From the NCBI GenBank assembly GCA_964440345.1, contig CAYTSA010000012.1, positions 1 through 60,573 on the forward strand: a stretch of DNA of 60,573 nt. Reading direction: 5' to 3'. Shown here one piece after another: positions 30,380-38,668 of this stretch; within the stretch, counting starts at the first letter, position 1; the number at the start of each line of letters is the position of its first letter. The translations under genes were made by a program, and so were the position numbers. The notes beneath the pieces were generated by a model. That model saw only the letters and a list, made by a program, of their open reading frames with translations. It made no database searches and was not told the origin of the DNA. This DNA is from CAYTSA01 sp964440345. Lineage in GTDB: Bacteria > Desulfobacterota > Desulfovibrionia > Desulfovibrionales > Desulfovibrionaceae.

Positions 30380-31492
30380 CTACTCCATAGTATCTGAAAG
30401 CAGGTAGTCGAGCACTCCGGGCGGCGGGCTCGGCGCTAGCGCCTGTTTCCATTTCCCGGCGAACCATTCCTGCATGAAGGTTTTCTTTTCCGGGCAGGTC
30501 CCTGCCTGGTAGCACGTGGTAAAGGTTTGCATCTCGCCGGAGGGCAGTTCCAGGGTGACGGACCAGGGTCTGCCCTCGCGCACCGCGTGCTGGTACGTGG
30601 CAAAGCTTTCGGCAAAATCCTCGAACGGCGTAACTGTTCCGTACACGCTGGGGGCGTTGGTGTAGTCGCGGCAGGCGGCGTAGACGGAGGGGGCGTCCTG
30701 CAGGGAGAACTCGGAATCGTCAAAGGCGTACAGCCGCATGCGGTAGGGGAAATCGGCCGCGTATTTACGCACGTAGGCGCCGTCCTCCACCTGCCAGGAA
30801 AGCTGCACAAAGGGATATTCAGACAGGTCCGCAGCGCCCGCGTTCCAGGACGGGTGCGCCCGGGTGGCGGCGCCCAGGCAGTGGCCCAGCTCGTGCAACA
30901 GAATGTAGCGCACGGCGTTATACACGGTGTCGTCGGCAGTTTCTTCGATGGTCATGGAGAGCTGGGGTTGGCCGTTTTCGTGCGCGGTGAAGAAGCTGGA
31001 TTCGCGCCACCCGGCCCAGGCGTTGGCCGTGCGGCCCAGAAATACCGCGCTGTCCAGCACCAGGAATACGGCCTGCAGTTTTCTGGCGTCGTCCGTCACT
31101 TCCTCTATATATCCGGAAGACCCCAGCCCGGTCACGGTGAAGACGCCGGTGAGCCTGTCCCGGAGCAGGCCAGCCAGCCCTGTGGGTAAAGCGGCGGCGA
31201 TGTCCTCCAGGGCGGGCCCTATCTCCTTGGGCGGCGCAGTGGGCGACACCTCGCCCTCAATGCCAAAATTGAGATTGTCCAGCTCAATGTATTCAGCCAC
31301 TTCTGCGGGCGCCGGGGCCACACGGCCGGACAGCGGCGTATCCCTCCAGGCAGTCCCCCAATACGCAATGTTTCGCACGGGGTGGGTGGAGAGGTCGGTG
31401 GAGGCAGAGGGCGTTTCGCCCGCGCCCACCCGGGCAGACAGGCACATCACAAAAGCAACAAGGAAAAGGAGGGTGCAGAGTCGTGTGTTCAT
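30380..31492 (-). CDS. Secreted zincin-like putative metallopeptidase
   Basis: A 370-residue protein with an N-terminal signal peptide (LCTLLFLVAFVMCLSARVGA). It contains HELGHCLGAATRAHP near residue 200, an HExxH zinc-binding helix extended to HExxHxxGxxxxxH as in metzincin-like sites. A later EDFAESFATY near residue 294 could supply a gluzincin-type third ligand instead. I do not recognise the family beyond this. GGAG precedes the ATG. It stands alone between higBA and the dsr operon, convergent with higBA, so a role in the envelope or in outside peptide breakdown is inference. Confidence 0.7.
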   Translation of the reverse strand: MNTRLCTLLFLVAFVMCLSARVGAGETPSASTDLSTHPVRNIAYWGTAWRDTPLSGRVAPAPAEVAEYIELDNLNFGIEGEVSPTAPPKEIGPALEDIAAALPTGLAGLLRDRLTGVFTVTGLGSSGYIEEVTDDARKLQAVFLVLDSAVFLGRTANAWAGWRESSFFTAHENGQPQLSMTIEETADDTVYNAVRYILLHELGHCLGAATRAHPSWNAGAADLSEYPFVQLSWQVEDGAYVRKYAADFPYRMRLYAFDDSEFSLQDAPSVYAACRDYTNAPSVYGTVTPFEDFAESFATYQHAVREGRPWSVTLELPSGEMQTFTTCYQAGTCPEKKTFMQEWFAGKWKQALAPSPPPGVLDYLLSDTME

Positions 31493-31822
31493 GTGTGGTC
31501 TCCAGAATGCGGCATACTACGTGTGCGAAATTTGCTGCAGTGCGGGCTAGTCATGCTCTTTGGGTTCCCAGGAGCTCCCAATTGCTGCAGGTTCATCGAC
31601 GCCTTCTCTAGGCTCAGAAAAAGTCCTTGCATCCGCCAGCCTCCGGCCTGGGAGATTTGGGTGAGTCATGGTGTGGAAAATGGACTTGGTCTGGGTAATA
31701 AGCTTTTCCAGAAAAATTGAACGTGGTGTTGCAGCATTCTTCGTTTCCAGCGACAAATGTATATATGGAGAGACGTAATAGTCAAGGTGTGCGGCGTTGG
31801 CGGCCGATTCTCTTGCGAGGCG
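31493..31822. other. Intergenic stretch before dsrP terminator
   Basis: About 330 bases without a credible gene; short frames on both strands lack family resemblance. It must contain the promoter of the zincin gene on the minus strand. Confidence 0.5.
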
Positions 31823-31871
31823 CAAAGCAAAGCCCGCCTCCCGAGCGTATCGGAAGGCGGGCTTTGCTTTG
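31823..31871 (-). terminator. Strong hairpin after dsrP
   Basis: A perfect 17-bp stem (31823-31839 with 31855-31871), then one mismatch and a further 4-bp inner stem CCGA/TCGG around a 5-base loop. It lies 20 bases after the dsrP stop on the minus strand and includes the T-rich CTTTGCTTTG as its own 3' arm. It is the likely end or 3' stabiliser of the dsrMKJOP message. Confidence 0.8.
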
Positions 31872-31890
31872 TGCAGCAGGGAAACGGGCG

Positions 31891-33051
31891 CTATATGTGG
31901 CCCACTTCCTTTTTCACGTCCACGGCGATTTTCCAGAGCACTGTCAGGATGAGAGCGCCGTTGGCGTACACGCCCAGGGCGATGAGCAGCTCAGGCACGC
32001 TGGGGATGTACGGGGTGACGGTTTCAAACGGCGTGGGCGTGAAACCGCCGACCAGCAGGCCGATGCCCTTGTCGATCCAGGTGGCGATGACGAGCATGCC
32101 CAGCGTCCAGGGCAGCAGGTCGTGGTTTTCGCGGAACTGCGGCGGTATGAGCAGGGCCAGGGAGACGATGGCCAATACGGCGGCTGTCCACATGAAGCCG
32201 ACCCATTCCGCATGACCGTGCGCCCCGGAGAAGAGATAGACGATGGGGTGCATGTGCCCGGGAATCTGGCTGTAGAAGGCGGTGAACAGTTCCAGGATGT
32301 AGAAGAAGATGTTCAGGGCCATGGCGTAGGTGATGATCTTGGCCAGGCTGTTGATGGCCTCGCGGCCGGCGTCGAAGCCGGTGAGCCGCTTGAGCAGGAA
32401 GGCCAGCAGCAGCAAGATGGCGGGCCCGGAGCAGAAGGCGGAGGACAAGAACCGGGCGGCCATGATGGCGGTGAGCCAGTAGTGGCGGCCCGGCAGCCCG
32501 GCGTACAAAAAGGCCGTGACGGTGTGGATGGACACAGCCCAGATGATGGACAGGTAGACGAAGAATTTGATCCAGTTGGGCGGGTCCACTTCCTGGCGTT
32601 CAGACTGCAGGGTGACCCAGCCAACCAGCAGGTTGATGAACAGGTAGCCGTTGAGCACGATCATGTCCCAGAAGAGCACAGAGCCGGGCGTGGGGTGCAG
32701 GATCACGTTCATGGCGCGCTGTGGCTGGCCCAGGTCCACGATGATGAACAGCAGACACATAGACACCGCGGCAATGGCCATGAATTCGCCCAAAATGATC
32801 ATTTTTTTGAACGGTTTGTAGTGGTGGAAGTAGTAGGGCAGCACCAGCATGACGGCTGAGGCGGCCACGCCGACCAGATAGGTAAACTGAGCGATGTAAA
32901 AGCCCCAGCTCACGTCGCGGCTCATGCCGGTGATGGTCAGACCGAACTGCAACTGGAAGAGGTAGACCGTGGCTCCCAGGCCGACGATGGACCCCAGGAA
33001 GATAAGCCATATCCAGTAGCTTGGCGTTCCTTTGATGGCTTTTTCGAGCAT
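31891..33051 (-). CDS. dsrP: Sulfite reduction-associated membrane protein DsrP (NrfD-like)
   Basis: A 386-residue NrfD-family integral membrane protein with about ten helices, such as YWIWLIFLGSIVGLGATVYLF, VGVAASAVMLVLPYYF and LGEFMAIAAVSMCLLFIIVDLG. In DsrMKJOP it is the quinone-interacting partner of DsrO and DsrJ on the outer face of the membrane. Last gene of dsrMKJOP, 10 bases after dsrO. Confidence 0.93.
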   Translation of the reverse strand: MLEKAIKGTPSYWIWLIFLGSIVGLGATVYLFQLQFGLTITGMSRDVSWGFYIAQFTYLVGVAASAVMLVLPYYFHHYKPFKKMIILGEFMAIAAVSMCLLFIIVDLGQPQRAMNVILHPTPGSVLFWDMIVLNGYLFINLLVGWVTLQSERQEVDPPNWIKFFVYLSIIWAVSIHTVTAFLYAGLPGRHYWLTAIMAARFLSSAFCSGPAILLLLAFLLKRLTGFDAGREAINSLAKIITYAMALNIFFYILELFTAFYSQIPGHMHPIVYLFSGAHGHAEWVGFMWTAAVLAIVSLALLIPPQFRENHDLLPWTLGMLVIATWIDKGIGLLVGGFTPTPFETVTPYIPSVPELLIALGVYANGALILTVLWKIAVDVKKEVGHI

Positions 33052-33061
33052 GGCTATCTCC

Positions 33062-33874
33062 TTAGATGATGTAGTACACGCTGGGCTGGGTGCCCAGGGT
33101 GACCTTGCGCCGTATGGTGAAGTTTTCAGCCAGGGCCTGGCGTACTTCAGAATCCGGGTCTGCCAGGTCGCCGAAGAGTATCTTGCCTTCCGATGCTTCC
33201 ACGCAGGCGGGCATCTGGCCCACAGCCAGCCGCTCAGCGCAAAAGTTGCATTTTTCCACCACGCCTTTCATGCGGGTGGGGTAGTCCGGGTTGGTTTCTG
33301 CAATGTAGGGCCGGGGGTCCATGAAGTTGAAGGACCGGGCGCCAAAGGGGCAGGCGGCCATGCAGAACCGGCAGCCGATGCAGCGGTGCATATCCATGAC
33401 GACGATGCCGTCGGACTCGCGTTTGAAAGTCGCTTTGGTGGGGCAGACCCTCACGCAGGGCGGATGCTCGCAGTGGTTGCAGAGCAGGAAGAACTCTTTG
33501 TTCTCCACGTCGTAGGACTGGTAGTGGGTCTCTTTTTCCGGGAACACGTGATTGAACTTGTCGGTCCAGAGCCACATGATGTTCTGCTTGCTGGGTATGT
33601 TCGGCACGTTATGGTAGCTGTGGCAGGCGTCTATGCACACCTGGTAGTCTTCAGGATTTTCAAAGGCCCGGGTGTCGATGACCATGCCCCAGTGCTGTCC
33701 GTGCAGCGCGGTGTCGTTGGGGGCGTAGGGGCCCTCGGCGCTGACGGGCTCTGCCGCAGGGGCTGCGTGCTCTTCAGAGGCGGCGGCGGGCTTTATGAAC
33801 TCCAGGGTCCCGCAGCCGAGGCCCAGGGCGGTCAAGCCGGCGATTTTGAGGAAGTTTCGTCTGCGCGTTTCCAT
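33062..33874 (-). CDS. dsrO: Periplasmic ferredoxin-like subunit DsrO
   Basis: A 270-residue iron-sulfur protein with a Tat signal (ETRRRNFLKIAGLTALGLG). Four cysteine clusters follow: CIDACHSYHNVP, CNHCEHPPCVRVCPTKA, CIGCRFCMAACPFGARSF and CNFCAERL...PACVEA, the DmsB/HybA-type pattern. It transfers electrons between DsrJ/DsrP components outside the cytoplasm. Its start overlaps the dsrJ stop by one base (TAATG). Confidence 0.95.
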   Translation of the reverse strand: METRRRNFLKIAGLTALGLGCGTLEFIKPAAASEEHAAPAAEPVSAEGPYAPNDTALHGQHWGMVIDTRAFENPEDYQVCIDACHSYHNVPNIPSKQNIMWLWTDKFNHVFPEKETHYQSYDVENKEFFLLCNHCEHPPCVRVCPTKATFKRESDGIVVMDMHRCIGCRFCMAACPFGARSFNFMDPRPYIAETNPDYPTRMKGVVEKCNFCAERLAVGQMPACVEASEGKILFGDLADPDSEVRQALAENFTIRRKVTLGTQPSVYYII

Positions 33875-34254
33875 TATTTGTTCCCCTTTGGTTCAAGGTG
33901 ACACGTCCAGCAGTAAGGCGACACGCTGTTGGCGTCGTGGCACTTGTCGCAGAAGTCGGCTTTGTTGGAGTGGCAGTCCATGCAGGTGTTCTGCAGGCTC
34001 ATGTTCCACTGTTTGCCGTCTTCAGAGGTATAGGCGCGCCGGGCGTGGCGGACCACTTCGTCACGCCAATCGTTCAGCAGGGTCATGTGGTTTGCCCGCA
34101 TAAACTCCAGGGATTCTACACACTGGGTTTCGCCCTCGGGCAGCACCACTTTTGGCCGTTCGTAAGCTGGAAAGGCGAAGTTGTACCAGAAGGGCGACGT
34201 GAACGCGATGACGAAAATCACGAGCCCGGGGATGACGTACTTGGAGTTATACAT
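33874..34254 (-). CDS. dsrJ: Triheme cytochrome c DsrJ
   Basis: A 126-residue periplasmic cytochrome anchored by an N-terminal helix (YVIPGLVIFVIAFTSPFWY). Three CxxCH haem sites are clustered at the C-terminal end: CMDCH, CDKCH and CWTCH. The extra cysteine C45 (TQCVES) matches the conserved cysteine proposed as an unusual haem ligand in DsrJ. Unique to the DsrMKJOP complex of sulfate reducers and sulfur oxidisers. Confidence 0.95.
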   Translation of the reverse strand: MYNSKYVIPGLVIFVIAFTSPFWYNFAFPAYERPKVVLPEGETQCVESLEFMRANHMTLLNDWRDEVVRHARRAYTSEDGKQWNMSLQNTCMDCHSNKADFCDKCHDANSVSPYCWTCHLEPKGNK

Positions 34255-34256
34255 GG

Positions 34257-35873
34257 TTATTCATCCTCCTCAATGCCCGGCAGGTCTTCCTGCCGCATGT
34301 CCATGGTCCGCTTCTTCTCGCCTTTCATGACCAAGGCGTTGCCCACAAGTTCATGGACGCCGGCGACGCCAACGCCAGGGGCCCAGTAGTCGGCCAGGGG
34401 GGGTAAGGTGGCCCGGTCGATGGCGCAGATGCAGGCCATCATGTTCACCCCGTGCTTGTCTTGCACGTACTTCAGGGCGTTGCCCCGGGGCAGGCCGCCG
34501 CGCAGCCGTATCTCCATGATCTCTTCTGTGTTCAAACCTGAACCGCCTGCGCAACAGAAGGTTTGCTCGCGGATGGTGTTGGGCGGCATGTCTACATAGT
34601 TGTTGCAGACGTTCTGGATGACGAACCTGGGCTCTTCAAACAGGCCCATACCCCGGGCCGGGTTGCACGAGTCGTGGAACGTCACTGTCAGATGGTCGTT
34701 GCGGCTGGGGTCCAGCACCAGCTTATCGTGCTTCATCAGGTCGGCGGTGAATTCGGTGATGTGCACCATTTTGGTGCAAGCTGCGTTCTCGAAGACTGTG
34801 CCGGTGATGGGATTGTACGGGGTGACCATGTTGGGAGGGGTGGGCCCGTTGTGTGTTTCCATATACTGGTTGATGACACGCCACATGTGGCCGCACTCGC
34901 CGCCAAGTATCCACTTGGCGCCGAGCCGTTCTGCTTCAGCGTACATTTTGGCGTTGAGCTTCTTCATCATCTCGTGGCTGGTGAAGAGCCCGAAGTTGCC
35001 GCCCTCGGAAGCGTAAGTGGACAACGTGTAGTCCAGGCCCAGCTCGTGGAAGAGCATCAGGTAGCCCATGAAGGTGTACACGCCCGGGTCGGCGAAGACG
35101 TCGCCAGAGGGGGTGATGAACAGGATTTCATGGCCTTTTTCGTTAAAGGGCGGGTCTATCTTGACGCCGGTCACTTCGTAGATGTCCTCGCAGAGGAACT
35201 CCACGATGTCCTTGAAGGCGTGCGGCTGGATGCCCAGGTGGTTGCCGGTGCGGTTGCAGTTGCGGACCGGCTCCATGATCCAGTTAATGGCTATGCCCAC
35301 TTCGTGCAGCAGCTCGCGGGCCATCATGGTCACTTCGGCGGTGTCTATGCCGTAAGGACAAAACAGCGAGCAGCGGCGGCACTCCGTACACTGGTAGAAG
35401 TAGTAGAACCACTCCTTGACCACGTCCATGGTCAGCTTGCGGGCGCCGGCAATGCGGCCCATGATGCGGCCGAAGGTGGTGTAGTCGTTGCGGTAGACCG
35501 ACCGCAGCAGCTCAGCCCGGAGCACCGGCATGTTTTTGGGGTCGCCGGAGCCGATGAAGAAGTGACATTTGTCGGCGCAGGCCCCGCAGCGAACGCAGAT
35601 GTCCATGAACACCTTGAAGGACCGGTATTTTTCCAGCTTGCTTTTCATGGCTTTGTGGATGCGTTCGAACCAGTCTTCCGGAAGCTGCCAGTCGTCGTCG
35701 GCCGGGGACCATTCGCGGGGGTTGGGAAATCCTACCTGTTTTATTACCTCAGGCTTGGCCGGATAGCAGAAGTTGCCTTGCTGAAACACCGGTTTGGTGT
35801 CCATCCAGTGCGCCTGCGGCATGCTGTAATGAAGATTTGAAATCAGCTCTTCAGGAGTTGGTACGTTTGCCAT
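34257..35873 (-). CDS. dsrK: HdrD-like catalytic subunit DsrK
   Basis: A 538-residue cytoplasmic iron-sulfur protein related to heterodisulfide reductase HdrD. Two 4Fe-4S motifs are CVRCGACADKCHF and CTECRRCSLFCPYGID. The C-terminal CCG domain, the site of the noncubane cluster, has HDSCNPARG and FCCAGGSGLN. DsrK is thought to reduce the DsrC trisulfide formed by sulfite reductase, using electrons from DsrM. It lies 12 bases after dsrM. Confidence 0.96.
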   Translation of the reverse strand: MANVPTPEELISNLHYSMPQAHWMDTKPVFQQGNFCYPAKPEVIKQVGFPNPREWSPADDDWQLPEDWFERIHKAMKSKLEKYRSFKVFMDICVRCGACADKCHFFIGSGDPKNMPVLRAELLRSVYRNDYTTFGRIMGRIAGARKLTMDVVKEWFYYFYQCTECRRCSLFCPYGIDTAEVTMMARELLHEVGIAINWIMEPVRNCNRTGNHLGIQPHAFKDIVEFLCEDIYEVTGVKIDPPFNEKGHEILFITPSGDVFADPGVYTFMGYLMLFHELGLDYTLSTYASEGGNFGLFTSHEMMKKLNAKMYAEAERLGAKWILGGECGHMWRVINQYMETHNGPTPPNMVTPYNPITGTVFENAACTKMVHITEFTADLMKHDKLVLDPSRNDHLTVTFHDSCNPARGMGLFEEPRFVIQNVCNNYVDMPPNTIREQTFCCAGGSGLNTEEIMEIRLRGGLPRGNALKYVQDKHGVNMMACICAIDRATLPPLADYWAPGVGVAGVHELVGNALVMKGEKKRTMDMRQEDLPGIEEDE

Positions 35874-35885
35874 ACATGCTGCTCC

Positions 35886-36929
35886 TTATTCAGCCGCTTT
35901 TTCAGCCGCGGTGTCTTCGGTTGTTGCATCAAGAGGTTTATCCACAGGCAGGCCCACTTCGACCATGTTTTCGCGGAAATCGTCCTCGTACGCTTCATAA
36001 GTGTGGTATTTCTTGGGCGGATTCCACGGGTTTTCCCAATGGCGGATGCGGCTGTCGTTGGGCAGGTTCCGGGTGGGGCTGAGGAATACGCCGCCCATGT
36101 GCATGAGCTTGCTAAAAGGGAAGTAGGCCAGCAGCACGCTCACCAGAAACACATGGATGAAGAAGATGGGCGCGATATTTTCCGGCACTGTGGGGTTGAA
36201 GTTGACCAGACTCATGGTCAGCACCTTCACGCCGGCGATGTCGGTCTTGTCAATGTAGCGCATCCATATGCCGGTGCCGACAACGCCGCCAATGAGGAAC
36301 AGCGGGAAAAAGTCGTTGGCCAGGGAAAGGTAGCGCATCTTCTGGTCGAATATGCGGCGCAGGAACAAGAAACCCAGGGCGGCAAGGATGAGAATGTCTG
36401 TCTGGTACAGCCGGGGTGCGCCTATCTGGAACAAGCCGTCCATGGTTTCCAGAAAGCTGAACACAAAGGGAACAGGCTCAGTGAAAAACCGGAAGTGGCG
36501 CAGGAAAATGACCAGAAAGCTGTAGTGGAAAATCAAGGCGAAGAGCCACAGCCACTTGGCGGAGCTGTAGGTGACCCGTTTTCCCATGGGGCCTTCCTTG
36601 ATGGCTACGCTGGTGTTGCGGAAAAGCGACCGGAACAAGAACACTTCAAAGATCATCCGGCCTACGGTGCCGGCTTTGTTGGTGGGGTTCTCCAGCGGAC
36701 TCCATTTGATCCAGTCCAACGATTTCTGTTGGCCGGCTGTGGTGGGGATGCTGAACGGGACGGGCGAGCGAGCCCAGTTGAGCACCCGGTAGACAAAGCC
36801 GGCGATGAATACTGCCGCGGCCAGATATGGCGCGATGACTCCGAAGACGTATCTGTAGTCCCACATGACTCCCAGGTACGCGACGAGGCCAAGCGCCAGC
36901 ACTGCCAACAAGGAAATGAAAACTCCCAT
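35886..36929 (-). CDS. dsrM: Membrane cytochrome b subunit DsrM
   Basis: A 347-residue HdrE/NarI-like membrane protein with about six helices (SLLAVLALGLVAYLGVMW, YLAAAVFIAGFVYRVLNW, WLWLFALIFHYSFLVIFL and others) and histidines suited to bind haem b. It passes electrons between menaquinol and DsrK. A charged C-terminal tail of about 60 residues, ending in an alanine/glutamate-rich stretch, lies on the cytoplasmic side. First structural gene of the dsr operon, 26 bases after the RsbRD-like gene. Confidence 0.94.
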   Translation of the reverse strand: MGVFISLLAVLALGLVAYLGVMWDYRYVFGVIAPYLAAAVFIAGFVYRVLNWARSPVPFSIPTTAGQQKSLDWIKWSPLENPTNKAGTVGRMIFEVFLFRSLFRNTSVAIKEGPMGKRVTYSSAKWLWLFALIFHYSFLVIFLRHFRFFTEPVPFVFSFLETMDGLFQIGAPRLYQTDILILAALGFLFLRRIFDQKMRYLSLANDFFPLFLIGGVVGTGIWMRYIDKTDIAGVKVLTMSLVNFNPTVPENIAPIFFIHVFLVSVLLAYFPFSKLMHMGGVFLSPTRNLPNDSRIRHWENPWNPPKKYHTYEAYEDDFRENMVEVGLPVDKPLDATTEDTAAEKAAE

Positions 36930-36955
36930 GAACCGTTACCTCGCTTGTGCTTACG

Positions 36956-37498
36956 CTATGGTTGGTTGGTGTCAGACGCCTCTGCCGAGGGTTCGTATAG
37001 CATTTTGGCCCTTTCCAGGAGCCGTGAGTGCCTGTTGGACACTTCCTTGATGCGGATTTCGTACACCTGCTCTTTGCACTTGCAGTAGATGTCGAACGAA
37101 ATAAGCGCCAAGCTATCGATTTTGGACTCGAATTGCAACAGTTCTTGCGCACTCTTTGCGTCACTAATTTCAGACTGCACTACTTTTCGGATGATGCTTT
37201 TCAGGAAAAAGACCACTCCCACTGCTCCAGAAGGCGCAAAATCCTGCAAACTGCGGATGCGCATCAGATCGTCCAGGGGCTGGTTAACCGATTCAAATTC
37301 CAGACCGTCGTTCACCAGCAACGCCTCCAGCAGCGCGTCCACCGCCTGGCGGGTTTTGTCGCCCACTGGATTTTCGAACGGATCTTTACCTTTGCGCAAA
37401 AAACCTACGGTGTCCAATGGATACGTGGCGAAGATGGATTTGATCCATTCTTCAGCCACGTGGCGGCGCTTTTCGCGCAGTAACGACAGCAAACTCAT
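36956..37498 (-). CDS. RsbRD N-terminal-like sensory protein upstream of dsrM
   Basis: A 180-residue helical soluble protein resembling the N-terminal, globin-like domain of RsbRD co-antagonists (LREKRRHVAEEWIKSIFATYP, LDDLMRIRSLQDFAPSGAVGVVFFLKSIIRKVV), without the STAS output domain. Single cysteines occur only in DIYCKCKEQ. The stop is 26 bases before dsrM and the direction is the same, so it is the first gene of the dsr operon. A sensory or regulatory role for DsrMKJOP is likely but unproven. GGAG precedes the ATG. Confidence 0.75.
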   Translation of the reverse strand: MSLLSLLREKRRHVAEEWIKSIFATYPLDTVGFLRKGKDPFENPVGDKTRQAVDALLEALLVNDGLEFESVNQPLDDLMRIRSLQDFAPSGAVGVVFFLKSIIRKVVQSEISDAKSAQELLQFESKIDSLALISFDIYCKCKEQVYEIRIKEVSNRHSRLLERAKMLYEPSAEASDTNQP

Positions 37499-37752
37499 TC
37501 AGTCGATTCTCCTGTTCCTGTCTTCATTTCTTAGGTATGTCGAGATGGTGACATACAGACTTTTTTCAAGCTTGTCCAAAAAAAAACAAGGGCCCGGCCA
37601 ATGCAAAGCTGGAGAGAACGTTAAACCGGCGTATCCTGGCCACAGCAGCCATGCGAAAAATGTCTAGAACGGCGGCTCTTCATACAGCCGTAACATTTCT
37701 CAGACAAGATGGCGTACACTGGAGGCCGGGCATGTGCGTGAAAGGGGGAATA

Positions 37753-38550
37753 ATGAGAAAGCTTCTTGGAATATTAGCCGGATTGCTGCTTTTGACGGCG
37801 GGGCCGGGGCAGGGAGCGGCGGATGATGTTGTTCTGGCCATGGCCCGGAGGAACAATGAGAACGCCTTTTACCAGCAATTGCTGACTGTTTCGCTGGAAA
37901 AAGCCGGGCATGTCCTGACTATTACGGACCTGGGACAAATGCCCCAGGTCCGTCGCAAGGACCTGCTGGACAAGGGCTTCATTGACATTGACATGTACAT
38001 CCAGACGTCGAAACGCGACGAGCGGTGGACGCCTGTGGAGTTCGACATACTGGATGGGCTGATAGGCCACCGCATCCTGTTAATACCCAAAGGCAAGGCC
38101 GCTGACTACGCCGGCGTAGAGACATTGGATGATTTCCTCGCCCTGGGCAAGGTGGGAGGTTTTGGCAAGGATTGGTACGACATCGACGTGTGGAAAGCCA
38201 ATGACTTGCCGTACGTGGTCAGCCTGACGGAGTGGGGGACGCTTTTCAAAGTGGTGGCCTCGCAAAAGCGGGGCGTGGATTATTTTTCCAGAGGATTCAC
38301 AGAAATTGTGGATGAAGCACGGGAGCATCCGGATTTAGAAATTGAACCCCGCCTGATGCTTATCTACGAACGTGAGCACTACTACTACCTCAGCAAAAAG
38401 GCGGCCCGCTGGAAGCCGGTGCTGGAAAAAGCCTTGCGAAGTTTCAAAGCGTCCGGTGAGTATGAAAGTTTTGTCCAAAAACACTGGGCAGAGGACTTTG
38501 CGGTGCTGCAGCCTTCCAGGCGGACTAAGCTGTTTTTGAAGAGTCCCTAG
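37753..38550 (+). CDS. Periplasmic solute-binding protein, family 3-like
   Basis: A 265-residue secreted protein (signal peptide LLGILAGLLLLTAGPGQGAADD). The two-lobe pattern of family 3 binding proteins is visible: VVLAMARRNNENAFYQQLLTVSLEKAG, then MYIQTSKRDERWTPVEFDILDGLIGHRILLI and ETLDDFLALGKVGGFGKDWYDIDV. The C-terminal half ends KASGEYESFVQKHWAED. No permease or kinase gene is adjacent; it may be an orphan receptor. The start at 37753 begins the signal peptide; a longer frame has none. Confidence 0.78.
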   Translation: MRKLLGILAGLLLLTAGPGQGAADDVVLAMARRNNENAFYQQLLTVSLEKAGHVLTITDLGQMPQVRRKDLLDKGFIDIDMYIQTSKRDERWTPVEFDILDGLIGHRILLIPKGKAADYAGVETLDDFLALGKVGGFGKDWYDIDVWKANDLPYVVSLTEWGTLFKVVASQKRGVDYFSRGFTEIVDEAREHPDLEIEPRLMLIYEREHYYYLSKKAARWKPVLEKALRSFKASGEYESFVQKHWAEDFAVLQPSRRTKLFLKSP

Positions 38551-38610
38551 CGGAGTGGTGAAAAGTCCATTTTCGCAGCCTGTCAGAGCAGCAGTGCGGA
38601 CGAGCTAAGA

Positions 38611-38642
38611 AAGCCCCTTGCCGCGCTGGCGGCAAGGGGCTT
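38611..38642. terminator. Bidirectional terminator between binding protein and pnp
   Basis: A perfect 14-bp stem AAGCCCCTTGCCGC (38611-38624) with its complement at 38629-38642 and a GCTG loop. A T-rich stretch follows on the minus strand. It sits between convergent genes and can serve both. Confidence 0.8.
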
Positions 38643-38668
38643 GTTCGCACATACATGCAGAGCGCAGG

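Noticed and set aside
31717..32859. A long plus-strand frame over dsrP, rich in Gly/Gln/Asp/His
   Set aside because: Composition is typical of an antisense frame to a membrane protein; dsrP is certain on the minus strand.
34563..35840. A 425-codon open frame on the plus strand over dsrK
   Set aside because: Antisense shadow of a complete DsrK with all cysteine motifs.
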